From positions 4,922,749 through 4,986,748 of the forward strand of contig CM030938.1 of NCBI GenBank assembly GCA_018136815.1: 64,000 nucleotides of DNA, written 5' to 3'. Position numbers and translations under genes: made by a program. Below are positions 30,815-41,000 of the stretch, in pieces (position 1 is the stretch's first letter; every line of letters starts with the position of its first letter). The stretch is from Isochrysis galbana. Taxonomy: Eukaryota > Haptophyta > Isochrysidales > Isochrysidaceae. Under the pieces are notes generated by a model. It saw only the letters and a program-made list of their open reading frames with translations. It searched no databases and was not told where the DNA came from.

Positions 30815-31430
30815 GTTGATGGGCATCTCGCCTCTTCTCCTACTTTCTCTTGATGTCATCAAACGTTCCACGACTGTCGTCCGTCTTCTGTTATACCTCG
30901 GTCGCAGCTCCCCCAGCGAGGTCTGCCCTCGTTGTGGTGCCCAGATGGGACAATAGGCTTCTAATAGGTTCTATTAAGAGGTCAAGAGGCCTACCAGACC
31001 TGTTACCTGTTAATAGGAAATAGGTAAAAAAAATCTTTCAATATTCTCGCCTCGCGCTCGCGCGTGGCTATAGGCCTATACTATAGGTACCGCTATCGTA
31101 GCCACGCCCAAATCATCTCGGATCCCTTCCTCTCCCTAGTAACTTAGCTCAGAAGTCAGAAGCCAATCATATTCATAATATACATCACATACTCATACAT
31201 CTATAATATTAGTAAAATGAGTTTTATTTTGACCTGTTACGGACCTATTGCGACCTGTCAATAGGTCCTCTTAATAGGAATAGGCCCCCGAAACCTGTTG
31301 ACCTTGTACCTGTTGTCCCATCCGGGTTGTGGTGACCCCTCTGTCGCATGTCTGCGCGTCGCTGAATTGCCCTAGTACCGACGCCTTGCCGTCCGTCCGA
31401 GTGTGGTTAGTGTTCGCCCTGTCTGGTTAA
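30815..31430 (+). mobile_element. Old LTR fragment interrupted by a MITE
   Basis: Outside the MITE, 30815-30939 and 31326-31430 are the reverse complement of 1560-1750 in the LTR fragment at 1212-1978 (for example CTTGATGTCATCAAACGTTCC and CCTCTGTCGCATGTCTGCGC). The two flanks are contiguous in that other copy, so the MITE inserted here after the LTR was already present. Confidence 0.75.
30940..31325 (-). mobile_element. Complete MITE, copy B
   Basis: This 386-bp non-coding element is flanked by an exact 9-bp direct repeat, GTTGTGGTG (30931-30939 and 31326-31334). The ends are inverted: CCCAGATGGGACAATAGG on the left and CCTGTTGTCCCATCCGG on the right, i.e. CC.GATGGGACAA.AGG on both strands. 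The uninterrupted site exists in the related LTR near 1629-1665, confirming insertion. A 9-bp (or 8-bp plus chance) duplication points to a Mutator-like or hAT-like transposase acting in trans. Copy A is at 1979-2346. Confidence 0.88.
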
Positions 31431-32359
31431 AAAAAAATCTTCTTAAAAATCACCGCTACACATGCGGGGTGAGGCAGTGTGCTTGTGGACCCCCCTTCTA
31501 CCCACCTTTTTTACCCCTAACAACCCCCTCCCCCTTCCCCAGTTCCCTCTATAGCGGAGAGCTGGTTCCGGGGAGGCCGCGCGCACTGCCTCGGCCAGGA
31601 ATTGGAGTGGAGGGGGCGGGAGACTGTGTCTTTCCCTTCGTTCGGGCTTGGCTAGCTGATGTCTTTTTTAGGTCGTTTGCCTTCCTTTGGTACCCCTCGT
31701 TTCCAAATACGCGATGTGTCGGTACTAAAAAAAAATCTTATTGTATTTGAGCAAAGTCACCCACCGCACAGTGCTCAATCAGTCATCAGATCTGCAGGTA
31801 CCACTACGACACGTGTATTCACCACAGCACTCCGAGTTACTGTTAGTTCCCTTTGTAGCTAGCTGTGTAGTAGCCTGAATCTTCAGGTGTTTTTTTTTAT
31901 GTTCACCATTCTTTATTTGAAGCTCCGGTGCGGTTGCACTTCACCCATCTCCATCTGACCATCAAATTCCCTGTTGGATATTTTTATTTATTCGGAGTGT
32001 GGGCTGAGTGCTGAGTGCCCTCCGGAATCGCTGGATCCAAAAGCCAAAAGTTGCTACTGCTTGAGTGCCGTGCCAGTTGTCGGGAATTATGGAGTCGAGC
32101 GCCGAGAGTCACGACCAGCAGCGGCGGCTAGGGCTAGAGCAGCCCTCCCTTTGTAGATGCATTCCAACGCCATCGCAATACATGTTGCCCATGGTGAGGT
32201 GTTTCGCGTTACTCGCGCGTGTGCCATAGTATGCTAGTATGATTAATAGATAGAGTATAGAGTTCAGAGTTCAGGCATGCAAACACCCAGGAGAGCGAGG
32301 GCACCCATCCGATCCTCCGGGGCCTGCTTGATGCTCCCCGCAGTCCGGCCAGGGAGGGA

Positions 32360-32660
32360 TCTCTCCCTCTCTCTCTCTCTCTTCTCTCTCCCTCTCTCTC
32401 TCTCTCTCCCTTCTCTCTCTTCCTCTCTCTCCCTCGCTCTCTCTCTCCCTTCTCTCTCTCTTCTCTCTCTCTTCTCTCTCTCTTCTCTCTCTCCCTCTCG
32501 CCGGCTCCAGACCATCACCATCCCCCTCTCTCTCTCTCTCTTCTCTCTCTCTTCCTCTCTCTCTCTCGCTCTCCCTCTCCCTCTCTCTCTTCTCTCTCTC
32601 TTCTCTCTCTCTTCTCTCTCTCCCTCTCGCTCGCCGGCTCCAGACCATCACCATTCCCCC
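32360..32660. repeat. CT-rich repeat with duplicated spacer
   Basis: Two CT tracts, each followed by GCCGGCTCCAGACCATCACC (about 32501 and 32633), indicating a tandem duplication of roughly 130 bp. Confidence 0.85.
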
Positions 32661-33856
32661 TTCTTCAACTCAAGGACTTCTGCCCCCCCCCCTCTGGCAC
32701 AGGCCCCCACAGGAGCTCTCTCCCCCTCCCTCTCCCTCTCCCTCTCCGCCCACCCCCCGCCCCAACGGATCTCTCTTCCCCACCCCCAAGAACCATAGTC
32801 TTGTAAACCATCATGTTACCCCCTCCACATGAACACCGCCGTCCGCTCAAGAGGGTGCAACTCGAGGTTCCCTTTTTTTGTCACGCCCCTCCCGACTTTT
32901 TAGGTATATAATTTCTACTGACCCCTAACTTCGCCCCTAACTTGGGGCTGGGCCTGGGAGGAAGAGAGGTGGGGAAACTTCCCTTCTCTTTCGAGAGAAA
33001 GAGAGAGGGCGCTCCACCACCCACGATCCCATGCATCCAAGCGAAGCTTTTGACCGAGAACGAGAGAAAGCAGAGAATTATAACGATAAATGCCGAACGA
33101 CGAAGAGACGAAGAGAAGAGCGAAGCCTAACGAGTGTCGACTCGCGAATGCGACAAAAATCACCTCCTCTCTCCTCTTTGAGGAGGTGCCCAGGCAAATT
33201 GAGCGGGATGGGGATGGGGCGCCGCGCGAGGCGCGCGCTCTAGCTGCCGCGGCCCCCTCGCCCAACTCGTGGCATGCACGCCTTCGGCCTCGTGACAGGG
33301 TGGCAAGGCCACTGAAGGGGCAGCCCTCACCTTTGGCGCCGTCGCCATTACTATTACTCCTCCGAGAACACCGTCTGTCAGACGCGTCTGTCACCCGAAG
33401 ACCGTTGGAAGAGGCGCGCACTGCGCTTCCTCACAATAACCTGTTTGAGGAAGGTTTGAGGAGCGCGACAGCGCGACTTCTTACTTCTTACAACTCCCTC
33501 CTGAATCCCTCTTTCACTCTTTCAACCCTTTTCCAACTGCCAAAAAAAAAATCCCTTGAGTGGCAAGGGGTGTGTAAAGTAGGATTAGAATCGCATTTCG
33601 TCACTCATCAGTCCGGCCGCCAAGCGAGCGGCGCGACGATGCGTGCTGCAGTCGGTGTGGTGGCGGTACCGTGATTTTCGGGGGCGTTTAAGTGATGAAT
33701 TCCCTCCATTCCACTTCACGGCCCTCAACGTTGTCATGGAGCTTCCCTCTCCTCGACTACAAGACTCTCGCTGCCCTTCTCTTCACTTCTCCGGTCTCAG
33801 AAGAAATATAAATATATTTCCTTTCAGATGACGTGAGAGCCCGACGGGGACTCGGG

Positions 33857-33858
33857 GA

Positions 33859-33917
<59 letters not shown>

Positions 33918-33962
33918 AGGGAGGGAGGGAGAGAGGGAGAGAGGGAGAGGGAGAGAGAGAGA
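33857..33962 (+). repeat. GA microsatellite upstream of the ankyrin start codon
   Basis: An almost pure GA run, then GGGA units, ending 10 bases before the ATG at 33972. It is likely 5' UTR or core-promoter-proximal sequence. Confidence 0.9.
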
Positions 33963-33971
33963 GAACGAGGG

Positions 33972-35172
33972 ATGGGCGGGAAGAAGCCGGAGAAGAAGCA
34001 CACGGAGGAGAAGGCGGCGGAGGCGGCGGCCAAGGCGCAAAAGTACCTGGTGCGGCAGGCTGGAGGGGGCCGTGCGAGAGAGGCTAAACGGTGGGGAGGG
34101 GGAGGGAGGGACGGGGAGAGGGAGGGAGGGAAGGAGAGAGGGACAGAGGGTGAGAGGGAGCAGCTGTCGATTGCAAGGAGAAGTGGGGACGGGGGGGGGG
34201 GAAGCGAGCGGCGGTAAGCGGAGACAGCGAGGGAGTGAGAGGGAGGGGGAGGAATCGTGAGGAGCAGGGAGAAGTGGAGGGAGAGAATTGGAGAGAGCGC
34301 AAGGGAGAGAGCAGACGAGGGGGAGTTAGCAGCGGGAGGGAACAGGAGTGGCGAAAGAGGAAGAAGTGAGCCGCTCGTCGCTGGGACGGAGGCGAAGGCG
34401 AGGCGCCACTACTTGCCAAAAGGCCACACACGACTCATTTGGCTCACATCATCTGCTTTCGCTCACACCTCGCTGCCTCCACGCTCCACCCCTTGCCGCA
34501 GGTAAAGGCATGTCAAGAGGACAACGTTAAGAGCATCGAGTCGTCGCTCAAGAAGGGCGCCTGTGTGAGCCTTGGCGACCAGCATGGCAACACCCCGCTC
34601 CACGTGGCGGCAATGTACGGTTCGTGCAACGCCATCGCCTTCCTCCATGCCCATGGAGCTGACCTCAACGTCCGTAACCGAGTCGGTCAAGACCTGGTCC
34701 CACCAAAGTAAGTGGAGCCAAGTCGCGGAGGCTAGTCGCACTGCACCGCAATGTTGCGCACGCGAGTAGGGCCTGCTGGTGCATCTATTCCTTTCGATAA
34801 CCAAGCCCATTCCACAGCCTGTCTGATCGATGCCCTTGGTGAGGATTGCGTCCCTCGTCCATCGCCGCAATTGAGTTCTTCTTCCCCGATTCTATTTGTG
34901 ACAGGCCTGGTCGTACGCCCCTGGAGTCGGCGATGAAGGTGGGCGAGCCGCGGGCTATTGCTCTACTGACGGCTCTTGCCGAGGGCCGCAGTTTCGACTT
35001 GGAAGCCGATGTGGCGGATTCAGAAGACGAGCTCGAACTTCCTCTTGACGCGGCGCCAGCACCACAAGCTAGGGAGGCGCCTACGGATGCCGCCGACGCC
35101 TCGGCGGACGGTGCAGTGGCGATCAATTCCGCACCGATCACAACCGCTCTGGAAGCGCTGTCGGTAGCGTGA
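33972..35172 (+). CDS. Ankyrin-repeat protein, three exons, 183 aa
   Basis: Exons 33972-34049, 34502-34707 and 34905-35172. Introns are GT-AG with phases 0 and 2, totalling 552 nt including TGA. The N-terminus is a charged Lys/Glu/Ala helix (MGGKKPEKKHTEEKAAEAAA). Residues about 27-110 hold two to three ankyrin repeats (VKACQEDNVKSIESSLKKGA, DQHGNTPLHVAAMYGSCNAI, HGADLNVRNRVGQD, GRTPLESAMKVGEPRAIALL) with the canonical G.TPLH.AA core. The C-terminal ~65 residues are acidic and Ala-rich. Ankyrin repeats mediate protein binding; the partner is unknown and there is no signal peptide or membrane segment. Intron 1 (34050-34501) is GA-rich. Exon 1 depends on the donor CTG|GTGCGG, which gives a natural L-VKACQEDN join. 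Confidence 0.9.
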
Positions 35173-36381
35173 ATCACGCACGTTCACTTTGAGCTCGTAG
35201 TTGTTTACTCCTTTTTTGTGACGGCAAGCTCATCTCATTCGTAGGCCTCTCGTGTGGGTCTAGATTTCAGTTGGCCAAAGGTGGTCTGACAATGAATTAA
35301 CGGTTTCATGTGCATGGTGGCAGGGGGTGTACGAGCGAAGGTGCGTCACAGCGGAAGATGGTGGACGGATTGCTGACGTGAGGGGCGCGGGATACCACCA
35401 ACCGCAATGGAATGGTGCTAGAGCTACTTCATCATTGCTCTCGCATCCTGCATGTGAAACACAGTCAAACTTAGAAATAAAACAACAAAAAGGGTATGTT
35501 ATTTGCCATCGAAAAAAAACAGAGAAAAAACAGTGTAAAATAAAGATATATGCGGGGTGGGGGGCCGCCCGGGCAAATAAAACAGCGAAAAACATATGTT
35601 TTGGGCCTCCGAAAAAAAACACGGTTCCTGTGTTTCACATGTAGCAGGTCTTGTATGCATTTCATACGACTCGCCCATCTATAAATAAAGTTTACAAATC
35701 CTCGCCACTCACGCATTCTACAGCCTCTCAGCAAGCAACAAGCACGCATTTTGCACCGCTCACTCTCAGGCTCAGTCCACGCGACCGCCGATCGCGAATC
35801 GAGACCCTTATCTTCGACAACCAAGGTCTCGCTTTTCGAAAATGCAGAGTCTGCATTCCAAAAATAAGGGTTGACAATTGACAAGAGGGTGTCGAAATCA
35901 AGAACCCACTAGCAACTATTGTTTTTTTTCGGAGCACCCCCCCACCAAAGTTGCATCCGATTGCCTTGCCTTTTGTACAGAGTATTGCTGTCCACCGCCG
36001 CAGCGGACCGCTTCCTGCCCATGGCGACAGCCTCTCGCGCCCCGCGCCGATCGAAGGGCTATAGCAGTCTCGCGCCTACTGCCCACGTATTGTAGGTACT
36101 TAGTACTCACTCTCGCGCTTTTCGGGCGCGCCCCCCGCCTTAATTAATACCTTTTACGGTACACTATCTCTATCTATTTATAGGTAGGAGCTTGAGCTTT
36201 GTTTGTGCTTTGTGCTAGTGCGCACAACGATACATATTGGTTCGACAACCACAACCACACACAACACACAAACGCGCGACTACTACGGGCCGGAGCTAAG
36301 GGCTATTATCTACACCCAATACTTAATGCCTAATATCTAGATATTAGCAGGTATCTACTTGGCAAATCGTACTATCTCTAT
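35173..36381. other. Intergenic, MITE-like insertion and hairpins, no gene
   Basis: It contains the 202-bp inverted-repeat element at 35447-35648 and a hairpin-rich segment at about 35800-35880 (AATGCAGAGTCTGCATT palindrome between complementary ACCCTTAT/ATAAGGGT arms). Its right end is the left half of the retrotransposon target site. No coding region is supported. Confidence 0.5.
35447..35648. mobile_element. 202-bp MITE-like element with terminal inverted repeats
   Basis: The left end CCTGCATGTGAAACACAG is the inverted match of the right end CCTGTGTTTCACATGTAGCAGG apart from a 3-base gap. Flanks TCTCGCAT (left) and TCTTGTAT (right) agree at 6 of 8 positions, with both differences C/T, compatible with a decayed 8-bp hAT-type target duplication. 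The interior is A-rich and non-coding. Confidence 0.6.
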
Positions 36382-36386
36382 GTATC
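36382..36386. repeat. Target-site duplication of the retrotransposon, left (GTATC)
   Basis: GTATC directly precedes the first LTR, and the same five bases follow the last LTR at 62925-62929. A 5-bp duplication is usual for Ty3/gypsy integrases. Confidence 0.85.
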
Positions 36387-37782
36387 TGTCAGAGCAAGGC
36401 TCATCTCACTCTTGGAGATGGCCTGCGAGGGCGCGCCGGCAGCTAGCGCGGAATGCGGTTCTTGCGGGGAGCTCATGGAGCTTTCCTCGGGGGTGACTAC
36501 GGGCATGGTGATCGACGCACGACGCACGACGCACGGAGGGCGCGGAAGTGTGGAAGGAGGCTTGTGGGAGGTGGTGGCAGGCGACTGGGGGTGGCTCAGG
36601 CGCGTGCTTGGCTTGTATTGACTCGTTGACTCGGGGTATAGACTCGGGAACTCGGGGGGACTCGCTTGGGAACACGGTGGGACTCGACGAAGTTGCCACA
36701 AAAACACTCACAAGAAACCCAAACCCCAACGACCTTGGGCTCAGAAAACTAACGTAAACACTCCGGAATCATACGATAAACAAACCCTCCCCGTGCGACA
36801 AAGGCTGAGGTCGCGATCGCTCGTCATGCGCGAAGAAATACGGAAAGAGAGCGCAAAACTACGCAAACGAAGGGTTCAAACTATCGTTAAAGTGAAAACT
36901 CGTCCGCTGAAGCCAACGCGGAGGGTCGAGGAGAGGTCCAAACTCGCGCGGGGGGAAGAAGGCGATGTGCAGAGAGACCTTCTAGACAAGCGACGAGCAA
37001 GGGGCGACGAAACAAGACGCGAGACGCGGGGCGCGTGCCATTCGTTCTTCCTTTCTTTCACCGAAAACGCGGCGAAACTAACGTTAAACATCGGTACCCC
37101 CTCCGCGAGAATCGCGAAGAAGAACGGACGAGATGGAGGCAATCATCGAAGGAATCGCGAGAGGAATCGAAGCGAGGGGGGGGAACAGCGCGCGCGGGGG
37201 GGGGAACGAACGACGGCCGGAGGAAACGAACCGCGCGCGGAGGAGAAGAACCTCGCGCGGGGGGGGAATAATATAACGGCCGGAGGCGACGGATGGCACG
37301 CCGAGAGGAAGAACCTGCCGCGGGGGGCGAGGGACCGAGGGCACGGCGGGGCAGCGTGGGAGGGCGCGAGGGTGATCTCGGAGCGAGATCGCGTCCTTTC
37401 CCTCGCGGAGCGCAGAGAGACCCCCACGGAACATCCTGGGACCGGAGAATGTTTTGGACGAAACTTCCCTCCGTCGGCCGAGGAGAGGAGGACGGAGAGA
37501 GAGAGAGAGAGAGTCTCGCAGAGCAACTGCGGAACGAGAAGTCGAAGTCATGCCGGTTTATTACCTTAAACGAGCCAACAATTATAGTAACAGCAAAAAC
37601 AAAATTCGAATCGCAAATTTCGAGACCAAAATCTGCAAACCTGGACTTGAGACCATGGGGAATCCGAATCTGTGTGTCTTGTGCGTCAGTGGCAACACGG
37701 GGAACTGTTCAATTGTAATTGTGAGCGCGTACCTTACACGAATATTCATGCCTACAGCCTTCAGATGGGCAGGAATACAACA
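36387..37782 (-). repeat. LTR 1 (3' LTR relative to transcription)
   Basis: 1396 bp, TGTCAGAG...ATACAACA on +. I see one difference from LTR 3, a G in a homopolymer near 37196-37204 (9 versus 8). It is followed inwards by the polypurine tract. Confidence 0.92.
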
Positions 37783-37788
37783 CCCCCC
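37783..37788 (-). promoter_or_regulatory. Polypurine tract next to the 3' LTR
   Basis: GGGGGG on the minus strand directly abuts the LTR (TCGGGGGG|TGTTG). The same tract lies at 50413-50418 beside LTR 2. It is the expected plus-strand primer position for LTR retrotransposons, although short. Confidence 0.6.
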
Positions 37789-38046
37789 GACTTAAATCGA
37801 GACGTCTCCCGATGTCGAGCCAAGAGAGTTCATTTAACCATACGAGACGAGAGACTTAGAAGAGGAGGATTAACCCATGGATCCAAAGCGAGCACAAAAT
37901 CGGCAGCTTAGCGCGGCGGCCCCCGATTTCGTACGCCACGTCCTACCACGTTCTCCCTTTTACAGGAGTTTTGCTCGGGCAGTTGCGCTGGGTCAGGCGC
38001 TGACGCGACGCTAATCATCCACTTCCGGTCGACTTAGCACTTAGCG

Positions 38047-41000
38047 CTACGAACGTGAACGAGAACGGGTACGACTTGAAGGCAGATCAGGAGGAATACG
38101 ATTTGACTCTTGAACTCGACGTGGAACTTGATTAGACTGGGGACTTGAACTTGGACTTGAAGAGGAGTCTACAGCGGAGTGAGCTTGGGGTTGAACCGGA
38201 CGGCGGTCGAAAGTGGTGTCGTACGACTCAACTAGATCAGCACAACGCCGAAGCAACTCAATTCGAGACTCCCAAGTAGCTTCAGAACGAGGATAGCCGC
38301 GCCATTTGACGAGATACTTGAATGAAACTCCATCGCCCTTGCGATCGAGTAACTCTTCGACCAAATACTCATCTCCAGCGAGCGGAGACGAATCGGTGAC
38401 GGTAAAGTACGGACGAAGATTGGAAATGTGAACTTCATCCTTGACTTGACGATTTTCGAGATCGCGTAGACGGTATCGAGTGGCCGAGATGGCTTCTTCT
38501 ACTCGGTAAGGACCGGAGTAGAGGTATTGAAGTTTGTTGGCGTGGCCAGGGATTCGACGACAAACTCTGTCTCCTTGTTTGAAGGTAACACCGAGTTTAG
38601 ACTTTTGAGAGGCGGAGCGCATCGATTCACGTTGGGCTTCTTGAGTACTTTCGAGGGCGGAACGCCACGACTCGAGAAGCTTCTTATTGAGCTCGGTGGC
38701 GTAAGTGACGGCATCGGACGGAGGCCTAGATGGAAGCAACTCAAGAACAGGAGCAGGGTCAGCAAGTTGAGCTGGAAGACGAAGCTCCCGACCAAACAAG
38801 ATAGCCGCGGGTGACTTGGGTACGACGCGACCGGCGGTCGCTCGCATAGACATGAGAAGAAACGGAAGGTGATCGACCCAATGGGCGCCGCCTTCATTGG
38901 AGACTCGAGTCATCGTGAGGAGAGTTTGTTGAGCTCTTTCTACTAGCCCTACGCCTTCGTGGCGATAGGCTTCAGTAGTGCTCAAGTCCGTGCCGGTCGC
39001 TTTGAGAATTAGGTCCACTAATCGAGAGCAAAGATTCGAGCCGGCGTCGGTTCGAAGTTGGCGAGGGACTCCATAACGAGATACGATGAGACGCATGAAG
39101 ACGTCTAGACATTTCGAGGACGAGGGGTTACCGTTGCAAGGCTCAGCTTCAATCCAACGAGAGAGAGAATCGACGAAAACAATCAGCTTGTCAAAACCGG
39201 AGCGGCCGGATACGAAATCGTGAGTGGGCGCCATCGAAAGAATATCGCAATAGACAACGTCGAAAGGATAAGATCCGATGGAAAGACCGGATGGATGGGC
39301 GAGCGGTCGCGGTAACGGTTTGCCAAGAGTGCATTCGTGGCACTCTCGAACGTATTCCGATACAGAGGCGGACATGCCAGGCCAGTACACTCGAGTACGA
39401 AGTAGGGTAGACATCCTTGTCGCACCTGGGTGTCCAAGGTGGTCATGGTAGGCGCGGAGGTACGTGTCACGAAGGGACTCCGGAATGTACAAACGAAGAG
39501 GAGCCTCTTCCGCTTCTGAGGAGCGGTAGTAGAGTAGGCCATCGCGAAGGAGGAATCGGGAACTTTTCTTCGACGACGAGCTAGAGTCAATCGAAGAGGA
39601 AGCTTTCGGAAGGATCGACTCGACTTCAGAAAGGATCGAGCTGGCGAGATCGTCGGTAGAGAGCGCTTGACGTAATTCGTCGGCATGAGGCACGCCCACA
39701 TCGAGATACGAGGAGGTAATCGACTCCGAAGATTCCGATGCTTGACGAGCGAGCCTATCGCTTGCTTGTTGGCGGCGAGCGGTGAGGGTGGATGAAGTAA
39801 CCGCGGCGGCGACTATGTCGTGAATTTCAGAAGAATCGAAAGAATGGGCGTCACTCTCCTCGAGATGGAGAGGATCGTGATCAGGCTCGAGAGCAACTAA
39901 GCGGGATAAGCCGTCGGCGTCCCAGTGAGTGACTCCAGGTTTGTGCACGACGTCGAATCTATATTCGGCTAGCTTTAGGACCCATCGCATGAGGCGCGAG
40001 GCTGGACCACCGGTGACTTGATCTTTCATCGTGTGAAGCCAGCGCAAAGCTGAATGGTCTACGACGAGGGTGAAGTGGCGACCCCAAAGATAAGGCCTCC
40101 AATTTCGGATCGATTCTAGCGCTGCTAGAAGTTCGATTTCAGTGACTGTCCAATGGCGCTCAGCCGGACTCAAGCTACGACCGTAGTATGCAACGACGCG
40201 CTCTCTCCCTTCGTCGTCTTTTTGGGCGAGGACGCCGGCGATGCCGAGCTTGCTAGCACCGTCGGTTTTAACGAGGAAAGGACGGTCGTCTCGAGGAGGT
40301 GCAAGTACGGGTTCTTCACAGATAGCTTGCTTGAGATCTTCGATAGCCTGTCGACAGGCTTCTGTTTGCGACTCGACCGGGACGTCGCACCCTTTCCGCG
40401 TGAGAGCGGTTAACGGCGCCGCACGGATCGCAAAACGACGGATGAAACGGCGGTAGTAGGAGCACAATCCAAGGAACGAACGGACGGCTTCGATCGAGTT
40501 GATTTGGGTAGGGTCGATTTTCGAGACGGCTTCCACTTTCTTGGGATCCATCCGAAGACCTTCACGCGAAACAACGTGGCCGAGATATTCAGCCGAGGTG
40601 GCAAAGAAAACGCATTTCGACATCTTGCAAGTGAGGCCCGCCCAGATGAGACGTTCCAAGACAAGATCAAGACGGTGTAACATTTGTTGGAATGACGACT
40701 CTTCCCTGGCCTGCAGCGAGTCACCTACACCTGTCGACCAGGCGCCGACATCATCCAAGTATGGCATACAAATCTCCCATGCCAGCCCACCGAGAACGGC
40801 GTCCATGAGGCGGCACATATACGAGGGACCGGATTGAACACCGAAAGGCAAGTAATTGAACTCGTACTTGCCGCGATGAGTAGTGAACGCGGTGATATGT
40901 TTATCGGATTCTTTGATCGGTATACCCCAGAAACCAGATGCCAGGTCCAGGGTGCAAAGGAATAGAGAATCGAGGTTGCCTTGACCGGACGACAATCGGT

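Larger units (their letters stand above)
31431..33971. other. 2.5-kb stretch without a supported gene
   Basis: No gene is recognised. It contains two copies of TAAAAAAAAATCTT (about 31427 and 31724), CT-rich tracts at 32360-32640 with a duplicated GCCGGCTCCAGACCATCACC block, a CAGACGCGTCTG palindrome near 33378, and a GA microsatellite at 33857-33962. The last part is the upstream/5' UTR region of the ankyrin gene. Confidence 0.4.

Noticed and set aside
35806-35880. Hairpin-rich segment that could be a structured RNA
   Set aside because: Palindromes are visible, but no tRNA, snRNA or other RNA family features were recognised.
36793-37569. 258-codon plus-strand frame in LTR 1 and its equivalents in LTR 2 and LTR 3
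   Set aside because: Arg/Glu/Gly-rich, antisense to the element, length depends on a G homopolymer; treated as a shadow.
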